Under the pieces are notes generated by a model that saw only the letters and a program-made list of their open reading frames with translations, did no database searches and was not told the origin of the DNA. 64,000 nt of DNA from Polaromonas sp. AET17H-212. Lineage in GTDB: Bacteria; Pseudomonadota; Gammaproteobacteria; Burkholderiales; Burkholderiaceae_C. The DNA lies in contig NZ_NBZW01000020.1 in NCBI RefSeq assembly GCF_002379085.1, forward strand, positions 22,762-86,761, written 5' to 3'. Below are positions 26,795 to 35,600 of the stretch, one piece after another; within the stretch, counting starts at the first letter, position 1, and every line of letters starts with the position of its first letter. Made by a program: the position numbers and the translations under genes.

Positions 26795-27667
26795 ATGAGT
26801 CCTACTTATATCCTCACCCTGTCCTGCCCCGACCGCCCGGGCATTGTTCATGCGGTTTCCGGTTTTTTGTTCGAACGCGGCGGCAACATCCTGGAAGCGG
26901 CGCAGTTCAGCGACGACAAGCGCGACGACCCGGCGGCCGACGCCACCGGCCTGTTTTTCATGCGTGTCAGTTTTGCCTGTGACCAGCTCTCCTATGAAAA
27001 TCTCAAGGAACAGGTCGGCACGCTGGGTGTGCTGTTCGACATGCGCTGGGGCCTGCACCAGACCGCCGAGCCGATGCGCACGGTGCTCATGGTCAGCAAG
27101 GAAGGGCATTGCCTGAACGACCTGCTGTTTCGCTGGAAGTCGGGGCTGCTGCCGCTGGACATCCGCGCCATCGTCTCCAACCACCGCGATTTTTACCAGC
27201 TGGCGGCCAGCTACAACGTGCCCTTCCACCACATTCCGGTCACGGCCGCGACCAAGGACAAGGCCGAAAAGAAGCAGTACGACATCATCGAGGCCGAAGG
27301 CGCCGAACTGGTGGTGCTGGCGCGTTACATGCAGATCCTGAGCAACGACCTGTGCAAAAAGCTGGCCGGCCGGGCCATTAACATCCACCACTCGTTTCTG
27401 CCCAGCTTCAAGGGCGCCAAACCTTATTACCAGGCCCACGCCCGCGGCGTGAAACTGATAGGCGCGACCGCGCACTACGTGACGGCCGACCTCGACGAAG
27501 GCCCGATCATCGAGCAGGATGTGGCCCGGGCCGACCACAGCAAGACCGTGGAAGCCCTGACCGCCATGGGCCGGGACACCGAAAGCCAGGTGCTGGCGCG
27601 TGCCGTGTTGTGGCACAGCGAACACCGGGTTTTACTGAACGGCCACAAGACAGTCATCTTCAAGTGA
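26795..27667 (+). CDS. purU: Formyltetrahydrofolate deformylase
   Basis: A 290-residue hydrolase that releases formate from 10-formyl-THF for purine synthesis and folate balance. An N-terminal ACT domain (ILTLSCPDRPGIVHAVSGFL) precedes a formyltransferase-like domain with INIHHSFLPSFKGAKPYYQA (catalytic His) and GATAHYVTADLDEGPII (catalytic Asp). Length and motifs are normal. Its stop overlaps the GTG of the downstream LysR gene. Confidence 0.96.
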   Translation: MSPTYILTLSCPDRPGIVHAVSGFLFERGGNILEAAQFSDDKRDDPAADATGLFFMRVSFACDQLSYENLKEQVGTLGVLFDMRWGLHQTAEPMRTVLMVSKEGHCLNDLLFRWKSGLLPLDIRAIVSNHRDFYQLAASYNVPFHHIPVTAATKDKAEKKQYDIIEAEGAELVVLARYMQILSNDLCKKLAGRAINIHHSFLPSFKGAKPYYQAHARGVKLIGATAHYVTADLDEGPIIEQDVARADHSKTVEALTAMGRDTESQVLARAVLWHSEHRVLLNGHKTVIFK

Positions 27668-28545
27668 CCGCTGCCCGCATCCCGCCCATCCAGTGCCTGC
27701 TGACCTTTGAGGCGCTGGCGCGGCTGCGCAGCGTCACCCAAACCGCGGAAGAGCTGAACGTGACGCCCAGCGCGGTGAGCCACCGCGTCAAGCAGCTCGA
27801 ACAGATCATCGGCACCAAGCTGTTCGGCCGGGCTGACTTTTCGCTGACCACCGAGGGCAGCGAATACCTGGCCCATGTGCGCGAGGGCCTGGCGACGCTG
27901 CAGAAATTTCCGGGCACGGCCGGCCAGAGCGGCAGCCCCGGCAAGCGCAAGCTGCGCCTGGCCGTCACGCCGACTTTTGCCCGCTCCATCCTGATCCCGC
28001 GCCTGCGCCAGTTCACCGATGCCTACCCCGAGATCGACCTGACGCTGCAGGTGTCCATCCCCCTGCTGGACGTGGTGGCCGAGGACGCCGACCTGATCGT
28101 GCGTTTCGGCACCGGCCGTTATGCCGACCTCGAGCACGTCTGCCTCATGAAGGACGAAGTCACGCCGCTGGCCTCGCCGGCCTATGTGCGGGAGCACGGG
28201 CCTTTTGAAGTTCCCGAGGATCTGGACGGGGAAGCGCTGCTGCGCTCGCCGCTGGAGCCCTGGCGCACGTGGTTTGCGGCCCACAGCCTGGACTGGGCCG
28301 AGCCGGTCGATGGCTCGCAGTTCAATGACATCGGCCTGATGTGCGACGCCGCCGCCGCCGGCATGGGTGTGGCACTGGTGCGCCTCAAGCTGGGCGCACC
28401 GTGGCTGGAACATGGCTCCCTGGTACGTTTGTACGAGCGCAACGTGCCCAGCCCGCACGCCCACTACCTGTGCTGGCGCACCGGCATGATGGACCGCTGG
28501 GAATGTGCCGCCTTTGCCGACTGGCTGAAAAAATCGGTCGCCTAG
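27664..28545 (+). CDS. LysR-type regulator (GcvA-like)
   Basis: A 293-residue LTTR. The GTG at 27664 overlaps the purU stop (GTGA), so it is translationally coupled. The helix-turn-helix (LLTFEALARLRSVTQTAEEL, TPSAVSHRVKQLE) and effector domain (RKLRLAVTPTFARSILIPRL) resemble the GcvA group. Coupling to purU hints at control of one-carbon or glycine metabolism, an inference only. Confidence 0.88.
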   Translation: MTAARIPPIQCLLTFEALARLRSVTQTAEELNVTPSAVSHRVKQLEQIIGTKLFGRADFSLTTEGSEYLAHVREGLATLQKFPGTAGQSGSPGKRKLRLAVTPTFARSILIPRLRQFTDAYPEIDLTLQVSIPLLDVVAEDADLIVRFGTGRYADLEHVCLMKDEVTPLASPAYVREHGPFEVPEDLDGEALLRSPLEPWRTWFAAHSLDWAEPVDGSQFNDIGLMCDAAAAGMGVALVRLKLGAPWLEHGSLVRLYERNVPSPHAHYLCWRTGMMDRWECAAFADWLKKSVA

Positions 28546-28568
28546 CTGTCCTGCCGATTTTGATGCGT

Positions 28569-28624
28569 TTTAGGTCTCCAGCCCTTGAAAGGCGGACGCA
28601 GGTAGCTACCAAAATGATAGCATC
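28569..28624 (-). repeat. Family-I dispersed repeat
   Basis: On the minus strand: GCTATCATTTTGGTAGCTAC, CTGCGTCCGCC, then AAGGGCTGGAGACCTAAAA. It is a well-preserved copy: palindrome, TGCG core, AGGGCT element and A-rich end. It lies between the LysR gene and glcD. Confidence 0.8.
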
Positions 28625-28730
28625 TCGGTTTTCACAAAAAACCGCCATTTTCTTCACGCCGCCCGCGCGCGCTTTGCATTAAAGTGCTTTCATCCCGGCG
28701 CCAAGCCGTGTTTCCTCCTGAAGGCCGCCC

Positions 28731-30233
28731 ATGAATGCTCCTCTTGACTCCCGGCAGCAGCAGCTGCTGAAACGCTCCGAACGCCAGGCCCAGGTCGTCG
28801 CGGCGCTGCAAGCGGTGCTGCCGGCGCATGCGCTGCTCTGGAACAGCGAAGACACCACGCCTTATGAATGCGACGGCCTGACCGCCTACCGCGAACGGCC
28901 GCTGGTGGTCGCCCTGCCCGAAACCTATGACCAGGTGCAGGCCGTGCTGAAAACCTGCCATGCGCTGGAAGTCCCCGTGGTGGCACGCGGCGCCGGCACC
29001 GGCCTGTCCGGCGGCGCCATGCCGCACAAGCTGGGCGTGACCCTGTCGCTGGCCAAGTTCAACAAAATTCTGAAGATGGACGCGGCCAGCCGCACCGCGG
29101 TGGTCCAGGGCGGTGTGCGCAACCTCGCCATCAGCGAAGCCGCCGCCCCGCTGGGCCTGTATTACGCGCCCGACCCGTCCAGCCAGATCGCCTGCACCAT
29201 AGGCGGCAACGTGGCCGAAAACTCGGGCGGCGTGCATTGCCTCAAGTACGGCCTGACCCTGCACAACGTGCTCAAGGTCAGGGGCTTCACGATCGAAGGC
29301 GAGGCGGTGGAATTCGGCAGCGACGCGCTGGACTGCGCCGGTTACGACCTGCTGTCGGTGGTCATCGGCAGCGAAGGCATGCTGGCCGTCACCACCGAGG
29401 TCACCGTCAAGCTGGTGCCCAGGCCGGTGCTGGCGCGCTGCATCATGGCCAGCTTCGACGACCTGCGCAAGGCCGGCGACGCGGTGGCGGCGGTGATTGC
29501 CGCCGGCATCATTCCGGCCGGGCTGGAGATGATGGACAAACCCATGACCGCGGCGGTCGAGGACTTCGTGCACGCCGGTTACGACCTGACGGCCGAGGCG
29601 ATCTTGCTGTGCGAGAGCGACGGCACGCCGGAAGAGGTCGAGGAAGAAATCGGCCGCATGAGCGCCGTGTTGCGCAACCACGGCGCCACGGCGATTGCGG
29701 TCAGCCAGAACGAGGCCGAACGCCTGCGCTTCTGGAGCGGGCGCAAGAACGCCTTTCCGGCCAGCGGCCGCATCAGCCCCGACTACATGTGCATGGACTC
29801 GACGATTCCGCGCAAGCGCCTGGCCGACATCCTGCTGGCCATCCAGCAGATGGAGATCAAGTACGGCCTGCGCTGTGCCAATGTGTTCCACGCCGGCGAC
29901 GGCAACCTGCACCCACTGATTCTGTTCGACGCCAACGACGCCGACCAGTTGCACCGCTGCGAGCTGTTCGGCGCCGACATCCTGGAAACCAGTGTGGCCA
30001 TGGGCGGCACGGTGACCGGCGAACACGGCGTGGGCGTGGAAAAACTCAATTCCATGTGTGTGCAGTTCTCGGCCGCGGAAAACGAGCAGATGTTCGGCGT
30101 CAAGCGCGCGTTTGACCCGTTGGGCCTGCTCAACCCCGGCAAGGTGATCCCGACGCTGCAGCGCTGCGCCGAGTACGGAAAAATGCTGGTGCGCGGCGGC
30201 AAGATCTCGCACCCCGACCTCCCGAGGTTCTAG
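28731..30233 (+). CDS. glcD: FAD-linked glycolate/lactate oxidase subunit, GlcD-like
   Basis: A 500-residue FAD-dependent oxidase. The PCMH-type FAD domain has ARGAGTGLSGGAMP and GGNVAENSGGVHCLKYG; the C-terminal domain has FHAGDGNLHPLILFD and GEHGVGVEKLN. It oxidises a 2-hydroxyacid such as glycolate or D-lactate at the membrane. GlcE and GlcF are not adjacent, so it could act alone like single-subunit D-lactate dehydrogenases. It is followed three bases later by a cidA/lrgA-lrgB pair, which suggests the substrate is moved by that transporter. Confidence 0.88.
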   Translation: MNAPLDSRQQQLLKRSERQAQVVAALQAVLPAHALLWNSEDTTPYECDGLTAYRERPLVVALPETYDQVQAVLKTCHALEVPVVARGAGTGLSGGAMPHKLGVTLSLAKFNKILKMDAASRTAVVQGGVRNLAISEAAAPLGLYYAPDPSSQIACTIGGNVAENSGGVHCLKYGLTLHNVLKVRGFTIEGEAVEFGSDALDCAGYDLLSVVIGSEGMLAVTTEVTVKLVPRPVLARCIMASFDDLRKAGDAVAAVIAAGIIPAGLEMMDKPMTAAVEDFVHAGYDLTAEAILLCESDGTPEEVEEEIGRMSAVLRNHGATAIAVSQNEAERLRFWSGRKNAFPASGRISPDYMCMDSTIPRKRLADILLAIQQMEIKYGLRCANVFHAGDGNLHPLILFDANDADQLHRCELFGADILETSVAMGGTVTGEHGVGVEKLNSMCVQFSAAENEQMFGVKRAFDPLGLLNPGKVIPTLQRCAEYGKMLVRGGKISHPDLPRF

Positions 30234-30235
30234 CC

Positions 30236-30589
30236 ATGCTGGGCTTACGCGGCCTGGCCTGGCTGCTGCTGTTGCAGTCCATCGGCGAACTGCTCTCGCG
30301 CGGCCTGTCCCTGCCCTTTCCCGGCCCGGTCATCGGCATGCTGCTGTTGCTGGTCGCGCTGCGCTGGCCGGTGGTGCGCGAGCCGGTGGCGGCCTGCGCC
30401 GACTTTCTGCTGGCGCACCTGTCGCTGCTGTTTGTGCCGGTCGGTGTCGGTGTCATGACCCATCTGAGCCTGGTCAGCCAGTACGGCGGCCGCATGTTGC
30501 TGGTGATTGTCCTGTCGACGCTGATCGGGCTGGCCGTGACGGTGCTGACCCTGCATGTCCTGTGGCGCAAACATGCCGAAATTCGTTGA
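30236..30589 (+). CDS. CidA/LrgA-family membrane protein
   Basis: A 117-residue protein with four hydrophobic segments, including the family signature LSLPFPGPVIGMLLLLVAL, then HLSLLFVPVGVGVMTHL. The family was first called holin-like. Homologues are now linked to pyruvate and glycolate transport: B. subtilis PftA, and the fused plant plastid PLGG1. It overlaps lrgB by 17 bases and follows glcD by two. Confidence 0.9.
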   Translation: MLGLRGLAWLLLLQSIGELLSRGLSLPFPGPVIGMLLLLVALRWPVVREPVAACADFLLAHLSLLFVPVGVGVMTHLSLVSQYGGRMLLVIVLSTLIGLAVTVLTLHVLWRKHAEIR

Positions 30590-31298
30590 ACTCTGGGTCT
30601 ACCTTTCCGCCACGCCGCTGTTCGGCCTGACGGCCACGCTGGTGGTGTACGTCGTGGCCCAGGCCATCTACGCGCGCCTGCAGCAGGCGCCCTGGGCCAA
30701 CCCGGTGCTCTGGACCGTGCTGGTGATTGCCGCGGTGCTGCTGGCTACCGGCGTGTCCTACCCGACCTATTTCGCCGGCGCGCAGTTCATCCACTTCCTG
30801 CTGGGACCGGCCGTGGTGGCGCTGGCCTGGCCGCTGTGGCAGCGCCGTGCCGAGCTGCGGCTGCGCTGGGGCCGCCTGCTGCTGGCCGCGCTGGCCGGCG
30901 GTTTTGCCGCCAGCGGCTCGGCGCTGGCGCTGGGCTGGGCCGTCGGTTTGCCCCTGGAGGTGGTGCTGTCGCTGGCGCCCAAGTCCGTCACCGCGCCGGT
31001 GGCCATGGGCATTGCCGACAAGATAGGCGGCATCCCGGCGCTGGCGGCCGTGTTTGCGGTCATCACCGGACTGGTCGGTGCGCTGAGTGGCAAATACCTG
31101 TTTGACGCCTTCGGGATTCCGCTGGATGCGGCCGGCTGGACGGCGCGCGGCTTTGCACTCGGCACCGCCTCGCATGGCATAGGCGCAGCGCGCGCGCTGC
31201 AGGTCAACGCCGATGCCGGCGCCTACGCCGGCCTGGCGCTGGGCCTGCAGGTGGTGCTGGCGTCCTTGCTGATGCCGCTGCTGTTCCGCATTTTTTAA
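30573..31298 (+). CDS. LrgB/CidB-family membrane transporter
   Basis: A 241-residue polytopic protein with LrgB signatures: TYFAGAQFIHFLLGPAVVAL, SLAPKSVTAPVAMGIADKIG and ARGFALGTASHGIGAARAL. It pairs with the CidA/LrgA protein. With glcD it forms a three-gene operon (glcD-cidA-lrgB) suggesting 2-hydroxyacid uptake plus oxidation. Start at 30573; a possible in-frame start 18 bases upstream has no clear ribosome site. Confidence 0.9.
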   Translation: MPKFVELWVYLSATPLFGLTATLVVYVVAQAIYARLQQAPWANPVLWTVLVIAAVLLATGVSYPTYFAGAQFIHFLLGPAVVALAWPLWQRRAELRLRWGRLLLAALAGGFAASGSALALGWAVGLPLEVVLSLAPKSVTAPVAMGIADKIGGIPALAAVFAVITGLVGALSGKYLFDAFGIPLDAAGWTARGFALGTASHGIGAARALQVNADAGAYAGLALGLQVVLASLLMPLLFRIF

Positions 31299-31302
31299 GG
31301 AG

Positions 31303-33138
31303 TCACCAGGTATCGATGGCCAGTGCGCCATCCGCGGGCCGGATGGGTGACGACTGCAGGCCGCGCACCAGCCAGTCGCGCGTTTGCGCCGGGTCGATCA
31401 CCGCGTCGATTTCCAGCGTGGTCGCCATGTTGAGCGCACTGCCTTTGTCATACTGCTGCGCCACCAGGGTCTCGTACAAGGCCTCACGCTGCGGACCGTC
31501 GGGCTGCGCCTCCAGCTCCTTGCGGTAGCCGAGTTTCACCGCCCCTTCCAGCCCCATGGCGCCGAACTCGCCGGTAGGCCAGGCCACGTTGAAGGCCGGC
31601 GCATGAAAACTGCCGGCCGTCATGGCCATGGCGCCCAGGCCGTAGCCCTTGCGCAGCACCACGCTGAAAAACGGCACGCGCAGATGCGCCGCGGCAATGA
31701 ACATGCGACTGACATGGCGCACCTGCGCCTGCGCCTCGGTCTCCGGGCCGACCATGAAACCCGGGGTGTCCACCAGGCTGACCAGCGGCAGGCCATGCGC
31801 ATTGCACAGCTGCATGAAACGCGCGGCCTTGTCGGCCGCATCGGCGTCGATGGCGCCGCCCAGGTGTTGCGGGTTGTTGGCCAGGATGCCCACCGGCCGC
31901 CCCTCGATACGCGCCAGCGCGGTGTGAATGCCTTGCCCAAAGCCGGTGCGCAGCGCCAGCACGCTGCCGGCATCGGCGATGCCGTTGATCGCCGCGCGCG
32001 TGTCATACACGCGCAAGCGGTTCTCGGGCACCACCTCGCGCAGGGCCAGGGCCTCCGGCGCAGCGAAGTCTGTGGTGGCACCCTGAAAAAAAGACAGATA
32101 GTGTCGCGCCGCCGCCACCGCCCCGGCTTCGTCGTCCACCAGCACGTCGATGACGCCGTTGCCGTGCTGCACGCCGGCCGGCCCGATCTGTTCGGGTTTG
32201 AAGACGCCGAGGCCACCGCCCTCCACCATCGCCGGGCCGCCCATGCCGATGTTGCTGCCGCGGGTGGCAATGATCACGTCGCAGCAACCCAGCAGGGCCG
32301 CATTGCCGGCAAAACAGCGGCCCGCCACAATGCCAACCACCGGTACCCGGCCATTGAGGCGGGCAAAACTCGCAAAGGTGCCGACATGCAGGCCGGCAAC
32401 GATGGGCATGTCGGTGTCCCCGGGCCGGCCGCCGCCGCCTTCGGCAAACAGCAGCACCGGCAGCTTGTTCTGCAGCGCGATGCCCAGCATGCGGTCGGTT
32501 TTCTGGTGGTTGCGCATGCCCTGTGTGCCGGCCAGCACGGTGGCGTCGTAGGCCATCACCACGGCCCGGCTCGCTTGCGGGCCGAACTGGGCGCCGTTGA
32601 TGCTGCCGATGCCGGTGACCATGCCGTCGGCCGGGGTGTTCCTGAGCAGGTCTTCTTCGCTGCGGCGGCTGCGCTGCGCCGCGACAGCCAGCGCGCCGTA
32701 CTCCCTGAAGGAGTCCTCGTCGCACAGGTCGGTGATGTTCTCGCGCGCGGTGCGCAGGCCCAGGGCGTGGCGCCGGGCCACCGCTTCGGGGCGGCTGGCG
32801 TCCTGCGTGGGCGCATGGCGATCCAGCGTGCGCTGCAGGTCGGCGCGCAGGCTGCCGGGCGCGGGGGAGGAGGCTTCGGTGGGTGCAGCCGCAGAGGCGG
32901 CAGGCTGGGCCACCGTCGCCAACAGGGGCTCGATGCGCGCGAGCAGCGCGCCCGACTCCACCAGTTCGCCCGCGGCAAAAAACACGTCGCCGAGGCGGCC
33001 GCCGATGGCCGCGCGCACCTCGTGCTCCATCTTCATGGCCTCGAGAATCACCAGCAGGTCACCGGCGCGCACGGCAGCGCCGGGCTCAACCTGCCATTGA
33101 ACCACCTGGGCCTGGAGGGGGGAGTACACCGCGGACAT
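31303..33138 (-). CDS. Biotinyl domain fused to acyl-CoA carboxyltransferase
   Basis: A 611-residue fusion. Residues 1-75 are a biotinyl domain with the attachment motif EAMKMEHE (Lys36). Residues about 110-600 are a PccB/MccB-like carboxyltransferase (RTARENITDLCDEDSFREYG; LPLVSLVDTPGFMVGPETE; FSVVLRKGYGLGAMAM). It would move CO2 from biotin to an acyl-CoA. No biotin carboxylase domain is present or adjacent, so a partner elsewhere is needed. Substrate (acetyl-, propionyl-, methylcrotonyl- or geranyl-CoA-like) cannot be decided. Confidence 0.88.
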   Translation of the reverse strand: MSAVYSPLQAQVVQWQVEPGAAVRAGDLLVILEAMKMEHEVRAAIGGRLGDVFFAAGELVESGALLARIEPLLATVAQPAASAAAPTEASSPAPGSLRADLQRTLDRHAPTQDASRPEAVARRHALGLRTARENITDLCDEDSFREYGALAVAAQRSRRSEEDLLRNTPADGMVTGIGSINGAQFGPQASRAVVMAYDATVLAGTQGMRNHQKTDRMLGIALQNKLPVLLFAEGGGGRPGDTDMPIVAGLHVGTFASFARLNGRVPVVGIVAGRCFAGNAALLGCCDVIIATRGSNIGMGGPAMVEGGGLGVFKPEQIGPAGVQHGNGVIDVLVDDEAGAVAAARHYLSFFQGATTDFAAPEALALREVVPENRLRVYDTRAAINGIADAGSVLALRTGFGQGIHTALARIEGRPVGILANNPQHLGGAIDADAADKAARFMQLCNAHGLPLVSLVDTPGFMVGPETEAQAQVRHVSRMFIAAAHLRVPFFSVVLRKGYGLGAMAMTAGSFHAPAFNVAWPTGEFGAMGLEGAVKLGYRKELEAQPDGPQREALYETLVAQQYDKGSALNMATTLEIDAVIDPAQTRDWLVRGLQSSPIRPADGALAIDTW

Positions 33139-33208
33139 CGGCGCATTTTGCGCCCGCCCGGCGCGCCGCTGTCGTCAACTCGGCGACAGCGTGCGCGTCT
33201 GCAAAAAC

Positions 33209-33757
33209 TCAGGCGACTTGCAGGCCCGGCTTTCCAGCCAGTGCGGGTTTCGAATTATTGCCCACGGCGCCGAACAGGATCTCGCCGGCGAGTTGGCCAC
33301 CCTCTTCAATCACCAGCTTGCCATAACGGATCTTGCCGGTGACCTTGCCGGTCGCATAAATCACCAGCTTCTGGCGCACCGTCAGGTTGCCATCAAACGC
33401 GCCGTGGATCTCGGCGATGTCGATCTCGGCCGAGCCCTTGAACTCGCCATGCTCGGAGATCTGCATCACGCGCGAGTCCATCGTGGCCTCTACAAGACCT
33501 TCCACCACCAGGGTGTCGCAGTCGGTGATCTCGACGCCTTTGAGCTTGATGTTGGGGCCCACCGTCAGCTTGCTGCCGCCGCCTTCGCGCGGGGCGGCAG
33601 ACGGCGCGCTGGTGGCGGCCGCAGCGGCAGCGGGCGCGCTGTTCGACACATTGGTTGCCGCAGGCGTGTTCGCGTAAGGATTGGGATTGGGGCTGCCATG
33701 ACGCAGGCTGGAAGGTTCGTTGTCGCGCTTGCCAAAGAACGGTGATTGCAGTGCCAT
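33209..33757 (-). CDS. Bactofilin
   Basis: A 182-residue polymerising cytoskeletal protein. A disordered Ala/Ser/Pro N-terminus (1-65) precedes the right-handed beta-helix core (about 70-165; VGPNIKLKGVEITDCDTLVV, FKGSAEIDIAEIHGAFDGNL, GKIRYGKLVIEEGGQLAGEI). Bactofilins scaffold cell-wall and appendage machines. It is not in an obvious operon but lies near an envelope-polysaccharide cluster whose second-layer protein shows a similar repeat. Confidence 0.9.
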   Translation of the reverse strand: MALQSPFFGKRDNEPSSLRHGSPNPNPYANTPAATNVSNSAPAAAAAATSAPSAAPREGGGSKLTVGPNIKLKGVEITDCDTLVVEGLVEATMDSRVMQISEHGEFKGSAEIDIAEIHGAFDGNLTVRQKLVIYATGKVTGKIRYGKLVIEEGGQLAGEILFGAVGNNSKPALAGKPGLQVA

Positions 33758-33898
33758 CTGGATTTCCTTGAAAAAGAACCGATGGTACGGAGAGCGTTTT
33801 GAAAAGTCTCCACTGCTAATGCAAGATGAGTAACGAAATGACCGGGTCCGCTGCGTCCGTGCGCGCCAGCGCCGGGTGCGAACTTGTAGACTTGTGCC

Positions 33899-34210
33899 AT
33901 GCATTACACGGTCAGGATTTTTCACAGCGAGGATGTCTCGGACGCCGAACGCGCCGGCGCGGCGCAGCGGTTTCGGACCGCGCTTGACGCCTCTCTGGGC
34001 GATGCCAGCCTGGTGGCGCCCGTCTACCGCGCCTACCTCCGGCTGTTGCAGGTCCACGGGGAGCAGACCCGCCCCTGGGATCTGGCGCCGGCGGAACAGT
34101 TGCTGGCCGAGCAGTGGGAAGCGGCCGAGCTGGCGGCCACGCAAGCGGCTTTTGGCGCCGAACGCTACATGGGCGATGCCCACTTCGAGCTGGAGATCCA
34201 GGACTGCTGA
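33899..34210 (+). CDS. Conserved-looking hypothetical protein
   Basis: A 103-residue soluble protein (MHYTVRIFHSEDVSDAERAG ... HFELEIQDC) with a predicted mixed helix-strand fold and high Ala/Glu content. No family is recognised. It is divergent from the bactofilin gene. Confidence 0.55.
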   Translation: MHYTVRIFHSEDVSDAERAGAAQRFRTALDASLGDASLVAPVYRAYLRLLQVHGEQTRPWDLAPAEQLLAEQWEAAELAATQAAFGAERYMGDAHFELEIQDC

Positions 34211-34272
34211 GCACGCCAGACCGGCGCGCGCTTTGTACGGATAATTACACCAGTTGCCAAATAAGGGGGGTC

Positions 34273-34722
34273 GTGGAGTTTGCTGTTTTGTTCATGGCGG
34301 TGATCGTGCTGGGGGCGCTCGGCTGGGGGGTGTACCGCGTCATGAAACGCAGGGCCGCAGCATCGCCGGCAGCCGGGGGGCAGACGCAGCCGCACCGCAG
34401 CGCGCCGGAAGACAGCACCTACCGGGTCAGCTACGCGCCGCCCGAATTTGAGTGGAGCGGCACCAGCACCGGCGCCCTGCCGGTGAAAATACTGACCTAC
34501 AAGCAGTACGAGTGCCTGGAAGATGCCCGCTACGGCTTCAGGATCGTCGGTCTGCCGCCCACCGGGCGCAAGCAGCCGCAACCCCACAAAACCCGCGCCC
34601 ACGGCCTGAAAACCGTCGCTTCCCTGAACAAACACGGCTTCCTGGACGATGACGGCGAAGGCGGCTACCTCATCACCGACCGCGGACTCCATGCGCTGGA
34701 GGTCTGCAGCGTGCGGTATTGA
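34273..34722 (+). CDS. Single-pass membrane hypothetical protein with winged-helix-like tail
   Basis: A 149-residue protein. A GTG at 34273 with a good AAGGGGGG ribosome site starts the membrane segment (FAVLFMAVIVLGALGWGVY). The cytosolic part ends in KTVASLNKHGFLDDDGEGGYLITDRGLHALEV, which resembles the last helix and wing of winged-helix proteins; this is a weak inference. Function unknown. Confidence 0.6.
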   Translation: MEFAVLFMAVIVLGALGWGVYRVMKRRAAASPAAGGQTQPHRSAPEDSTYRVSYAPPEFEWSGTSTGALPVKILTYKQYECLEDARYGFRIVGLPPTGRKQPQPHKTRAHGLKTVASLNKHGFLDDDGEGGYLITDRGLHALEVCSVRY

Positions 34723-34751
34723 ACCGCCCCGACCCGCCGTTCAGGCGCAGG

Positions 34752-35591
34752 TCAGACCGTGGCGTCCCGCGGCGCGCTGCTGACCGCCCAGGAGTACAGG
34801 GCGACAAACACCAGTGCATCAAAGACGGCGCCCATGCAGATGTACAGCACCGGCATGAACAGCACCGACAGGTGCTGCATGATGAAAGCCTGCGCCAGCA
34901 CCTTGTGGGGAATCATGACGGCGAAAAAGCCCAGGATCAGCGCGGTGTGGAACAGCTTGATCGACAGGCTCTGGTTCAGGATGTAATACCCCATCGCCAG
35001 CATCACCGGTGTGGCCAGCATGACCACATAACCGATGGTCATCAGTTCCTCGCTGTGGCGTGCAATGCTGTAGGGAAAAGCGTCTGGCGAGAGCCAGAAA
35101 TAGACCAGCGTGACCAGCTGTATGACGCCGACGATGCGCAAGGGATACTTGAGCGGAAGTTGCGCGTTTTTCATACGCAGCGACAAGGCCAGCCCCGCCA
35201 GCGTGACCACCGCGGTCACCAGCAGGATGGTACGGCTAGGCAACGGCCTGTCGTCCGGCCCGCTTGACAGCAGCATCGCGTATTGCCCGGCATCGTTGAG
35301 CTGGTTGGTCAGTGTGAAAGGCATGTCCAGCCCCACGGACCAGAACAGGATGCAATCGCGCCAGAAATCAAACAGCAGCGGTTTTCCCACATACACCAGC
35401 GCGCACAGGATCAGCGGCAGGACAATCGCCTGCGCCAGCAGCCAGGGCGTGACCTTCAGCGGTGTGATGGAGCGGTGCGGGCGCACCAGAACCCGCTGGG
35501 CGCGGGCTTCCCGGGCAGCAGAAAAAGAGGCATTGAAAAGACGCTCCTGCTCACGCGCAGGTTCCGACAGGGATTTGGTTCTGGAGCTCAT
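34752..35591 (-). CDS. Polytopic membrane protein, last gene of the polysaccharide operon
   Basis: A 279-residue protein. A basic cytosolic N-terminus (1-45) is followed by about six or seven hydrophobic helices, e.g. WLLAQAIVLPLILCALVYVG, TILLVTAVVTLAGLALSL and VLFMPVLYICMGAVFDALVF. It starts nine bases after the yaiO-type gene, so it is very likely co-transcribed. No family recognised; a role as membrane partner of the synthase is inferred from position. Confidence 0.75.
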   Translation of the reverse strand: MSSRTKSLSEPAREQERLFNASFSAAREARAQRVLVRPHRSITPLKVTPWLLAQAIVLPLILCALVYVGKPLLFDFWRDCILFWSVGLDMPFTLTNQLNDAGQYAMLLSSGPDDRPLPSRTILLVTAVVTLAGLALSLRMKNAQLPLKYPLRIVGVIQLVTLVYFWLSPDAFPYSIARHSEELMTIGYVVMLATPVMLAMGYYILNQSLSIKLFHTALILGFFAVMIPHKVLAQAFIMQHLSVLFMPVLYICMGAVFDALVFVALYSWAVSSAPRDATV

Positions 35592-35600
35592 GGGGCGTGA

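Noticed and set aside
30236..31298. Holin/antiholin lysis pair
   Set aside because: The tight operon with a hydroxyacid oxidase and recent transporter assignments for LrgAB homologues fit transport better.
31384..33342. 652-codon plus-strand frame opposite the carboxyltransferase
   Set aside because: Shadow; the minus strand encodes a biotin motif and carboxyltransferase signatures.
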